Assembly (NCBI GenBank): GCA_026770025.1
Contig: JAMXDE010000013.1
Coordinates: forward strand, 434,001-498,000
Reading direction: 5' to 3'
Source: Craspedostauros australis
Lineage: Eukaryota > Bacillariophyta > Bacillariophyceae > Mastogloiales > Achnanthaceae
DNA length: 64,000 nucleotides
The notes beneath the pieces were generated by a model. The model was not told where the DNA came from and did no database searches. It worked only from the letters and a program-made list of their open reading frames with translations. The translations under genes and the position numbers were made by a program. This document shows, in pieces, positions 32,291 to 41,620 of this stretch (its first letter is position 1; every line of letters starts with the position of its first letter).

Positions 32291-35006
32291 ATGTCCGCCG
32301 CTGCTGACAACAGCACCGGTGATGCTGGAAACGAGGCATCTGCGCAGAACGCACACAACACGCCATCGAACGCTGCTGGAGGCAACGGAAAGGCAGTTCG
32401 ATTGACCATGTTGGGCACGGTGGTGGTGGACGATGCTGCTGCGAATGCTCGCACGACGATGGCCAACGCAACAGACACAAATGCAGACACTAGGAAACCA
32501 CCGGCCGTGGCTTCAGATGCCAGACGAGGAACGGGCACCACAGCGGGAACCAGCGTGGGCGCCTCCTTGCCGAACTCAGCCGCTGCTCATTCGCCTCCGC
32601 AGGTCGTCCCCACTTCCACGGGCATCTTGAACTCCAACCGCCTCAACCGCGATCCGCAGGCCGCTGCTGCTGCGTCGTCCACCAAGCCATCGTGGCAGAA
32701 GACCAGGATCTCGCATTCCACGCAGCGCGCTTCGGCCGACAACGCGGCATCCGACAACACGAGGCGGCGCATCCGATTGAACAAAGCTCCCAGACGTTCC
32801 GATCCGACCAGCAACATGAAGGAGGAGCATCTCACGCCTCCGTCCATGTACCGCGCTCAGACGGCGCCCGTCGCCACGCGCGTCAACATGCTCGGCACAG
32901 CCATGCCGTCCCAAAGCGATGCCATCTCGCGCAAGATCCAAGCCTACGATGGTGGCGACGTTCATCACAAGCCATCGTCCTACACACAGGTCGTCACGGA
33001 TGAGCAGGTGGAGGAGGATGATGTGGCGCTGCTGCGTGTCGAGGAGAAACCCGCGGCAACAACAACAACAGCAACAACGACGACCGAGGCTCCAAAGAAG
33101 AAACCGAGACACGAGGATGACCACCGTCCACCGCAACCGGACCATGACTACACGGAGGAGAGCGTCAGCGACATGGGTGACAGCGTCGAACTCATGGATG
33201 CTCCCGACGAGAATGCCGAAGGCGTGGACAACGAGGATGGCGTGGCCGCAATGCCGCAACCAGCCGCAGATCAGGTCCAGCCAGGAGCCGTCCGCCTCAC
33301 CAACTCGGACGCGCCACCGGTGCCTGGCAGGACCTCCTTCCTTTCCAGGTTCCGATCCACCGAATCCAGCAAGGTCACGCCAGCTTCCAACGGGCAGGGC
33401 CTCGTGGCGGCGACGGCCGTATCGCGCGACGACATAGAAGAGGAGGTCCGCAACGAGCTCCTCCACAACGTCGTCTCGGCCACGCGCGTCGAGACCGTCG
33501 TCATGGACGAGGAGCAGTTCCCCAACGGCAAGCGCACGTCCGGCACGCAAGCCACCTACGAAAGCCAAGACAACGGCAACAAATCCAACAACTGCTGCCG
33601 CAACCTCTGCGCCTGCACGATGGGCATCATCCTCGCGTCCGTCGCGTGCTGCTGCATCTTCATCGTCGGCATCAGCGTCGGTGTCGTCCTGGCCCTTTCC
33701 GACCCGGACTCGGGGGGCATATCCATCGATCTGGGTGACGCCTCCGAGACGACATCTCCCACCAACGCACCGACCAAAGAGCCCGACGATCCGCGAGATG
33801 CCTTCAACCAGCGCGTTCTGCAAACCGTCCTTGCCACGGACAATGACAACGCGGCGGCCCTCTACGATCCAACGACGCCGCAGTTCGAGGCATTCATCCG
33901 GATTGCCGACTACGTCCTCCACACCTTCGAAGACCAGAAGGCAAACAACGAGACGGACACCATCTTCAGCGATCCAAACTTGGCGGATAATCTGCGACAG
34001 CGCTTCGCCCTCACCACGCTCTACCTCGCCACCGACGGTCCCAACTGGAAGCGCTCCGACAACTGGCTGTCCGACAAATCCATCTGCGAGTGGTACCCAG
34101 CAAGCCCCACGCAGTGCGTGTGGGATGAGACCTTGAAGTCCTTCTACCTTCGCGCCCTCGACCTGCCCAACAACGGCCTCAACGGCGAGCTCGTGCCGGA
34201 ACTGGCGATGTTGCATCTGGTGGAGAAGATCGAGCTCAACGAAAATTCCTTCACCAACATCACCTACGTGCCGACGCAATTCGATCGGCGACTGCTGGAG
34301 ATCGAAGACGACGTGCGCACGGAGGATGCCGCGCCCCCGGAGTCCAACGTCACGCCGTCCGCATTTCCGGCGGCCTACGGATGGTTGGAAGGGCTGCTGG
34401 AATTCAAGTGTTCCCGCTGCGGTTTGTACGGCACGATTCCGCCGGAAATTGGAGACGCCGGCACGTTGCGAGTGTTGGAGCTGCGAGATAACAACATATT
34501 TGGCACGTTGCCGCCGCAGTTGGGCGATTTGGCGAAGCTGGAGCAGTTGGATCTCGTCCGGAACGATCTAACGGGGCAGCTGCCGACGACGCTTGGTCAG
34601 TTAGAGGCGTTGGGTGAGTACCATACGGCGCTGCGGATACTATCGTTGTGGTGATTGATATTGGTGCATGTGACCACATTGCTCTACTCATACTCTCATA
34701 CTCACACTGTTCTTCTTTTGCATACTTTACCGCACAGAATTCCTGAGTGTCGCACGCAACGACATCAATGGCAGCGTGCCGTTGGAATTCGGACAATTGA
34801 AATCGATCGAAACGTTGCTCCTGGACGGCAACGAGCTGTCTGGTGATTCCATCGAACTGGCCCTCTGCGGGGACAACAACGAATTCCACATGAATGTCAA
34901 CGGCACGCTGAAGTCGCTGTTCGCGGACTGTCGGGAGATCAGCTGTCCATGCTGCACGCAATGCTGCGTCGATGGACGGCCGGATCGATGCAAACCCAGG
35001 CGGTGA
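32291..35006 (+). CDS. Membrane LRR protein with cytoplasmic N-terminus
   Basis: Exons are 32291-34613 and 34738-35006; the intron 34614-34737 has donor GTGAGT, an AG acceptor and phase 1. The product is 863 aa. A long Ala/Thr/Ser-rich, charged N-terminal region (about 430 aa) precedes a Cys-rich juxtamembrane stretch (NNCCRNLCAC) and a helix (IILASVACCCIFIVGISVGVVLAL). The luminal/extracellular part starts with the diatom-type cap (RFALTTLYLATDGPNWKRS, NWL...CEWY). LRRs follow (ALDLPNNGLNGELVPEL, GTIPPEIG...LRVLELRDNNI, QLDLVRNDLTGQLP), and exon 2 adds LSVARNDINGSVPLEF plus a Cys-rich tail. The architecture matches the expanded LRR receptor-like family of diatoms. The ligand and role are unknown. 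Confidence 0.85.
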
Positions 35007-35239
35007 AGAATGGACAAACGGGGAGAAAGAGTTAATTCTGTTCTGTCTGAAGACAGAAGAGGACATATTCTAAGATGATTCTGTGAATGACATCGTGCCA
35101 GTCAGCGTTGGATTTTGTAGAAAGCAAGCGAGCGGCCGGTTGAGTGATTTACGATCACACGTTCTATGTCATGTACTCGCATCGGAACATACCAATTTCA
35201 ACATCCGCTAGCGTAGTATAGTACGATACTCTAGAGTAG
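35007..35239. other. Convergent spacer between LRR and ferredoxin-like genes
   Basis: 233 bp of 3' flanks; nothing further was recognised. Confidence 0.4.
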
Positions 35240-36472
35240 TTAGAGCTCCACGGACTTGCTCTGATCCTCTCTCATCTGCTCGAACCTCCTTCGCTCTTGC
35301 TTTTCGATGCGCTCCTTCTCACGTCGTTCGAATTCCGGATTCTTGCCCACGCCGAACATGGGACAGTCCTTGCATCCCCGACTGGGACAGTTGGTACACC
35401 GGGCTCTGGCGTTGCCCGAGATCTGCTGCGGCGCTGTGAAGGCCCGTGGACCCCCACCCGCAGTGGACGAACCGCCGTACTCACCCTGACTCACGAGACG
35501 CGCCTTGGCGTTGATGTTCTGACCGCGCCGATCGATCTCGAGGCGCTTCAATTCGTCGTACGGCACGTAATGAATGCAATCGACTGGACACGTCTCGATG
35601 GCGACCTGAATCGTCTCGTCGTCATCGCCCCATTGCTGAAAGACGCGCGCGCGGCCATGCTCGTCGTCCATGAAGAAGGTCGATTGCGCGATCATGGCGC
35701 AGTTCGTGCAGCCGATGCAGGTGTGCTCGTCGACGTAGACCATCTGCTGGCGCAGGGGTTCGTCCGTGTCGGGATCCTTCTCGACCTGCGTATGCGATTC
35801 GACCGTCGTGTAATCGATGTCGTCGAGGTAAGCCTCGGCCTCGAAGGTCTGCATGCCGGCGTCGGCCTCTTCCAAGGCGGTGTCGACGGCGACGTCCAGC
35901 GTGTTGGCGATGGCCTCCGAGCTGAGTCCCATCTCCTGCATGCGGCGTGCGCGGTCGGCGCGATCGGCGTCCTTGAGGTTGAATTCGATCTCCTCGGCCT
36001 GCATCGCAGCCAGCGCGTCCAACCAGGCCTCCGATTGATCCGTCAGGTCGTCGTCGTCGTCGCCGCCGTCCTCCTCATCTCCCTCCAAGGCCTGCATGGC
36101 GGCGTCGTCCTGCTCAATCGATTGGAAGGTCTCCCATAACGAGCCGTCCTTTCTGGCGCGGATGACGTCCTGCCAAGCCTCCACTTCGCCCATTGCGCTG
36201 TCGTTCGTCACTTCGTCCGAGGATCGCCATCGGTTGGCATCCAAGTCGGGATCGCTCCAGTCATTCGGGGTCGATCTCAATCGCGTGCTGAAGCATGATG
36301 CTGCTCTTGTTGATGCAGTGGATGATGATGCTAGTGATGATGATGCTAGTGATGATGATGCTAATGATGGGACTGTGGCGAATGACTCGCAACCAATGAC
36401 GATGGTGCTGATCACACCCAACGACAACCACAGCGACAGATGTCTTGGATGATGCATGGCAGCATTGGTCAT
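35240..36472 (-). CDS. Plastid-targeted 4Fe-4S ferredoxin-like protein with extra C-terminal cysteine cluster
   Basis: 410 aa from ATG 36472, which lies in a good context (ACC-ATG) and immediately precedes a signal peptide; the frame is open further upstream. The N-terminus MTNAAMHH...LGVISTIVIGCES|FATVPS shows a signal peptide followed by an ASAFAP-like site with Phe, as in bipartite plastid presequences. The ferredoxin core carries CIGCTNC (Cys 252, 255, 258) and CPVDC (295, 299), enough for a 4Fe-4S cluster, and the sequence HGRARVFQQWGDDDETIQVA before it. The core resembles ferredoxin modules of plant and cyanobacterial proteins, some fused to a J domain, but no J domain is visible. A second cluster, CTNCPSRGCKDC, sits near the C-terminus. 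A role in plastid electron transfer or Fe-S metabolism is inferred. Confidence 0.83.
   Translation of the reverse strand: MTNAAMHHPRHLSLWLSLGVISTIVIGCESFATVPSLASSSLASSSLASSSTASTRAASCFSTRLRSTPNDWSDPDLDANRWRSSDEVTNDSAMGEVEAWQDVIRARKDGSLWETFQSIEQDDAAMQALEGDEEDGGDDDDDLTDQSEAWLDALAAMQAEEIEFNLKDADRADRARRMQEMGLSSEAIANTLDVAVDTALEEADAGMQTFEAEAYLDDIDYTTVESHTQVEKDPDTDEPLRQQMVYVDEHTCIGCTNCAMIAQSTFFMDDEHGRARVFQQWGDDDETIQVAIETCPVDCIHYVPYDELKRLEIDRRGQNINAKARLVSQGEYGGSSTAGGGPRAFTAPQQISGNARARCTNCPSRGCKDCPMFGVGKNPEFERREKERIEKQERRRFEQMREDQSKSVEL
36316..36367. repeat. 15-bp tandem repeat encoding LASSS
   Basis: GATGATGATGCTAGT units, about 3.5 copies, inside the plastid transit region of the ferredoxin-like gene. 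On the minus strand they give LASSSLASSSLASSS. Confidence 0.9.
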
Positions 36473-37136
36473 GGTCGATGGATCTCTCTGTCTACTCGTG
36501 TTAAGACCAGTATGTATTAGGTTGCTTGTTTGTTGATTTGTTGATTTGATTGACTGATTGACTGCGAATGCCAGAGAGTCACTCCAGCAACGCCCGTACT
36601 TGCAATGATGAACACACAAAGACCAACACTCTCGACATCCAACATGCTTCAATCACAACATTCAACCACAACATCCAACCTCAACACGGCACATTGCGAT
36701 GTGCCACCGCTCACCTCGTACCGCTTTCGCCATGGTCCGATCCTTCCTTGTGGATTCTCTTTGTTCTGTGAATGCTGACGTGTCATGTGGAAGGACGTCA
36801 TCAATCACTCGCGTGTTGTGAATGAAAAAGGGATGACTGGATCCAACGAGTCGATTATGTTTCACGATTCATTGAATCGTGCAGAGCACAACAAAAGGAA
36901 AAGAAGCCAAGAGACGCGTCTGGCGAAGTTGTTTCACGTTGTTTCGCGTTGTTTCACGTTGGTTTGTTTGTCTCTGTTTCCTCATTTCTCGCGACAAAAC
37001 ACAACAAAACGAAACAGTCGTCCATCTTCTTCTCCAGAGGCAGACCCTGTTGACTTCCTTCCTTCCTTCCTCCCCATCCCACACTCGCATAGGTCGCACA
37101 CCAATACACAATACCCACAACACCAGTCTGAAGAAG
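36473..37136. promoter_or_regulatory. Putative bidirectional promoter region of ferredoxin-like and VPS28 genes
   Basis: 664 bp separate the divergent start codons, so both promoters and 5' UTRs must fit here. There is a CCTTCCTTCC tract and a TTTCACGTTG repeat near 36929-36960 (three copies of GTTTC[AG]CGTTG). No TATA box was confidently placed. Confidence 0.5.
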
Positions 37137-37820
37137 ATGCCTCTCTGGAACAGATCCGGCAGCGGGTCCGGCAGCAACCACGGTGACGACGACGGCGACG
37201 TGCTGGACTCCACAGTGTCGCTATACCGCAACTCCCGCGAACGCCAAGGCTACGACGACCAGGCCACGCTGTACGCCATCATCCTGGCCACGGAGCACCT
37301 GGAACGCGCCTACGCGCGCGACGCCATCACGCAGGACGAGTACACGACGGAGTGCAACAAGCTCATCTCGCAGTTCCGCCTGCAGGAGAAGGCGGCCCTG
37401 TCCAACAACCAATCCGTCGAGGAGTTCATGCACATCTACGACATGGACTGCCCGCGCGCCGCGGAGCGCCTGCTCAAGATGGGCGTGCCGGAGCCCATGA
37501 ACACGGCCAGCAGCTCCGATGCCGTGGCCGTCACGGTGGCCGAGACCGTGCAGCACTTCATCACGACGATGGACGCCGTCAAGCTGGAGCAGCGCGCCGT
37601 CGATGAGCTGCAGCCGCTCCTCTCGGATCTCATGGACGCGCTCACCAGATTGCCCGAGACGCCAAACGACTTTGAGCCAAATTTCAAGGTGCGCAAGTGG
37701 TTGCAGAAGCTCAACGAGTTGCGGGCGATGGATGAGATCAGCGAGGAGGACTCGAGGCAGCTCTATCATGATCTCGATTCGGCCTATGCCGAGTTCACGC
37801 GTTATCTCAAGCGGAAATGA
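37137..37820 (+). CDS. VPS28: VPS28, ESCRT-I complex subunit
   Basis: 227 aa from ATG 37137 (usual VPS28 length about 210-220). The frame is open upstream, but homology begins just after this ATG, and the context AAG-ATG is good. The N-terminal half matches the ESCRT-I core (LYAIILATEHLERAYARDAI, YTTECNKLISQF, Y..DCP.AAERLL). The C-terminal half is the four-helix domain that binds ESCRT-II (VQHFITTMDAVKLEQRAVDE, VRKWLQKLNEL, ARQL-type end YHDLDSAY). It acts in multivesicular-body sorting with VPS23/37. It is a single exon and probably housekeeping. Confidence 0.93.
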   Translation: MPLWNRSGSGSGSNHGDDDGDVLDSTVSLYRNSRERQGYDDQATLYAIILATEHLERAYARDAITQDEYTTECNKLISQFRLQEKAALSNNQSVEEFMHIYDMDCPRAAERLLKMGVPEPMNTASSSDAVAVTVAETVQHFITTMDAVKLEQRAVDELQPLLSDLMDALTRLPETPNDFEPNFKVRKWLQKLNELRAMDEISEEDSRQLYHDLDSAYAEFTRYLKRK

Positions 37821-38042
37821 GCGCATATGGTACATGCCCCACTGTTGTCTGGGTGGGCGGGGCATCGATGGTGTTTCCATGGCAGGCGAAGCAGTGTACA
37901 ACTAGGCACCCTTTTATACTTATACTTTTCTATCTATGTATCATACTCGCATGGGACAATCATCCTCGTATGTATTATGTGTACGAGGTAAGACAACGCC
38001 CCTATCTGCATACCATGTCGTTCCTTCTCCCTTTGCACCACA
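37821..38042. other. Convergent 3' spacer
   Basis: 222 bp between VPS28 and the next gene (-), holding 3' ends only. No repeat was recognised. Confidence 0.4.
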
Positions 38043-40776
38043 TCATTGTTCGACCGAATCTGCCGTGGTGGAAACGACCGACGGTGATTGAGGAGCGAAG
38101 TTCATGGCCAACTGCGACTGGATAGACTCTGGTTTGGGCGATTGTCGGTTGTTGCCACCCTTGCCGCCACCACTGCCGTTGCTGTTGTTCTTGGCGGCAT
38201 GGTACTTGGTCAAGATCGGTTTGTTGCGGAACGTGTGGCTCACCTTCTGCCGCGCCTTCACATCATCCACAAGCTCCCACTCGCTGTCGTCGTCCTTCGT
38301 CTTCTTGCGTTTGCACAGGAACCGCGTGCCGCAGTCCTTCAGCTCCTGCACGATGCGATTGAACAGCGCCATCTTCTGCTGACGATCGCCGTGCTCGTAA
38401 TCCGCCCAATTGGCCTCGATCAGGTTGTTCAAACGCCGGTTGCCGTGATGCTCCTGGTACGGCCGTCCGCGTCCCATCAGAATGTCATTGCGCGTGGGAT
38501 ACTCGATGTGCCCTTCGGCCTGCCGCGCATCGCTGGCCTCCGTCTCGGCTTTTTGGCGTTGCGTGATGCCGTCGAGGAAGCGGTATACCTCGTCCATCAC
38601 GATGGTCGAGGTCGTCTCGTCGACAGGCAGCACGCTGGCGGGGATTCCGAACGTCATGAGCTGGTAGCGGCATTCCGTGTCCGTTCCGAAATGCGAGCGG
38701 AAGCGGACTCTGCCGTACTTGCCCATGCCCATTTGGACCAATAGCATCTGCATTGGTGGTGTGATGGTGGTAGGGGGAGGAGTAGTAGTAGTAGTAGTAG
38801 TAGTTAGCACAATATGTGCGAAATTGATGGAGATGGGTGTGAGAAGGCGTTTTGATGATGCTGACTTGTCTACACATGACACTCGCGCCAAGACAGTAAC
38901 AAAGTGGCCTTCGATCAACGACGTATACATGCAGACACACACGCACGCACGCACGCACGCACGCAGAACGTACCGCTCCTCGCATTCGAGAATCATCATA
39001 ACAAAAGTGAAATGCTTGATACTTCATCGGCATTGCAGTGTGGAACAGGCGGGATGTGGATAGCAGATCCATTTCGAAGGGCAGCACGAACTGATCCTCT
39101 TTGACGCATTCGTAAGCGATGGCGACGATGCCATTGATCTGAGCATTCACATCTTGCATCAATGCATGCATGAGCGTGAAGACGCAGACTCGGCCCTGTA
39201 TGGCGGAACAATGCAGTTGTCGTCGTCGTCGTCGTGACCGTCGTCGTCGTTGATATTGGAAGAGATGGAATGATCAAATAATAATGTGAATGTAAGTGTG
39301 AATGTGAGTGCAAACTGGGTTCATTCGGCACAACTGCGTTGTCGTCTATGGCACCACATGCCTTGCATCGCCCACGACGAACATCGTTGCCATACTTGCC
39401 ACCCTGCTCGTTGGATCGTCCCCCACAAGAGCTCTGAACACAATCACACACACACAATGCGCAGATGCGACACGTACCAAATCATTCAAGGTCTTGTACG
39501 TGCACCGCCGATTGCAAAACAGCACGACGAGCCTGCCGCTCTGATCGTGCTTGGGCAGAATATGCACGAGCCCCTTGTCGAGGAAAGGGTTGTCGGGATC
39601 GCCGTCCATATCGCGCACGTCCTTGGCCGTCATGCCGCCCGGTTTGAGCAGCGTGTCCCAATCGCCGTCGGCAATCTGATATTGGTACGACCAGTACTTG
39701 ATGTATCGCTTAGCCGCCGCGACGCCGTCGTAGTTTTCGCAACGCACGAACATGGCGCGCAATTTGCGGTCCTGCACCTTTTTGGGGTGGTAGAACAATG
39801 CTTTTTCAAAGATCTGGCGATCCGATTTGGATGGCACCAAGGACGAGGAGGAGAGGGAGGATGGTGCGGAGGTGGTGGGCGTCGACGATATGCGATCCAG
39901 CTCTTTCTGCATGGCGTCGAGAGCGTCGTTGAGACGTTGCGGCGTCTCGTGGACATTCTGCGAGACGCCGTGCACATCCTCCATGATCTGTTGGCGCTCC
40001 GTGATGGATAGATCGTTGAGCTCGTGCACGAGGATATCTTCCGACACTTGATGCGTCGCATCGTTGATATGCGTCGTCGTGGCCTTGGCCGCCGCAGCTG
40101 CCGCCACTTCCGCGGTCGGTGGCGCGGCAGCCTTGGACCGTGCCTTCGATCTGCGTTTGGAAGATGATGTTGCGACTTTGGGTGCCATCAGTTTCGTCTT
40201 TTTGCTGGGCGTGATGGCGGCCGTTCCGTTGGAGACCGTTGCTGCCGCATCCGTCCTGACCATATCGGCCGTTGGCGATGGCGTGATGGCACCCGACACA
40301 TTGGTCTGAGATGAGGGCTGCAGGGCAGGTTCCGGCAACGCCTGTCCATTTCCTTGCCTCGCCCATCCTAGGGGCGACGAGGAGGCCGAGGATGATGCCG
40401 AGTCCAGGTTCATGGAGCCGAATTGCGGTGACAGGAAACCTCCTCCGAAGCAGCAGGAGGAGGATTGGGGGCGGTTGGGCAAGCACGGCACCGATCGACT
40501 TTGCGAGGAGCTGTTGGAGTAGTACGCAGCCAAGGCGGTTTGATGCGAGATTTGATCGAACACAGCGCGGTTGGCGTTGGCATTGGCCTTTGGCACAGCA
40601 CCAGGCGTCACTGTTGCCGGTTGTGGATGCGATGCGGTCGGCACGCGATTGTTGATCTGCGCAGGCGGCTGGACCCAGTTCTGGCCACCCTGTTTGGGCC
40701 CGAACAAGGAGCTGAGCGCCGCAGCATCGTCCATCTCCTCGTGACCCGCTTGACCTGGGATGAATCGGCGCTTCAT
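38043..40776 (-). CDS. CRAL-TRIO (SEC14-like) protein with C-terminal DUF6824-like domain
   Basis: Three exons on the minus strand: 40776-39478, 39195-38974 and 38747-38043. The introns 39196-39477 and 38748-38973 have GTACGT donors and phase 0. The product is 741 aa from ATG 40776 (frame opens with a TTG at 40896). The joins rebuild a CRAL-TRIO fold: FLDKGLVHILPKHDQSGR, RRCTYKTLNDL|GRVCVFTL, ALMQDVNAQINGIVAIAYE, YQAFHFCYDDSRMRGA|MLLV and FGTDTECRYQLMTFGIP. The last exon adds YPTRNDILMGRGRPYQEH and KMALFNRIVQELK, the DUF6824-like domain that is frequent in diatoms. The first exon encodes a low-complexity N-terminus. CRAL-TRIO binds small lipophilic ligands such as phosphoinositides. The GT, CAT and ACGC microsatellites lie inside the introns. 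The domain pairing is known in diatoms, but its function is not. Confidence 0.82.
38781..38803. repeat. (AGT)n intronic microsatellite
   Basis: Lies in the second intron of the CRAL-TRIO gene, near its acceptor side. Confidence 0.9.
38938..38965. repeat. (ACGC)n intronic microsatellite
   Basis: Lies near the donor of the second intron of the CRAL-TRIO gene. Confidence 0.9.
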
Positions 40777-41620
40777 GTTGGAACGGGGCGGAGTGGCGTG
40801 GAGCGGAACAGAGTGCTCCAGATGCTCTGGTGTGTCGAGTGTCTGGTCTGCGCCTGGTCTCTGTCTGGAACTCTTCGTTGGTCTCGTTCGATGCAATGCC
40901 AGTGGATACCAGTGAATAACGCCAGTGAATGCGCCTCTGCGTTTGGGATGTTTTGGAGCGAACTCGAGTTCCCGCCGTCTCCGCAGTCGTGCTCTTTGGT
41001 GCTATATTCCACTTTGTGGTGTGTGTCTATTGGCTCGGGCTACTATACGACTATGGCGGAGCCGGACGTGGGCTGTGCGCTTTCTGCCTTTCTGAAGAGT
41101 GCCTGAGGATTGATGATTGATGTTCAATGGCTAAAATGTCCTATACTCGTGCAACACCATGCAATGGAGGCGCAGATGGTCTGTGAGCCAACTCTGCTGC
41201 TCTGGAACCTTGGGGGGGGGGGGAAAGACGGTAATTTTGCATTTCCCATGATAAGGCAACAACAGTTTCTTCCATAATCAGCAGTTCAAAAGTCAAAAAC
41301 CAAACTGAAAATTTGCCATCTTTCAGCCTTCTTCCTGTCAGTTGTTTGCACAATCATCCTGATTTATGCAAAACCCAGATTCGTGGCTCCATTTTTGACT
41401 TTTACACCCTGTCGCCTGATCGTGTGTGTTGTCCGGACATTCCTCATTGTTATGGCCAACTTGTGCTTCCTTCTACTCTCCCACTACCCACACAATGTCA
41501 TTCTTCTTGTGGTACAAATCAACCATTCAGTACTTCCTCGTTTGTTCTGACTATCATGAGCACACTACATCCACAATAGATTCTTCAAAGGTGTGTATCT
41601 ATTTCTCACGTGGTTGCTGC
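40777..41620. other. Boundary between CRAL-TRIO gene and mobile block
   Basis: 5' flank of the CRAL-TRIO gene, then the proposed left end of the HARBI1-like region, with a 12-bp G run (41212-41223) preceded by CTT. No gene was recognised. Confidence 0.4.

Noticed and set aside
32576..34279. 567-aa open frame antisense to the LRR protein
   Set aside because: Shadow of the strongly biased LRR coding strand; composition is V/G/D-rich with no domain.
35297..36139. 280-aa open frame on the plus strand across the ferredoxin-like gene
   Set aside because: Antisense shadow of a gene with a plastid presequence and ferredoxin cysteines.
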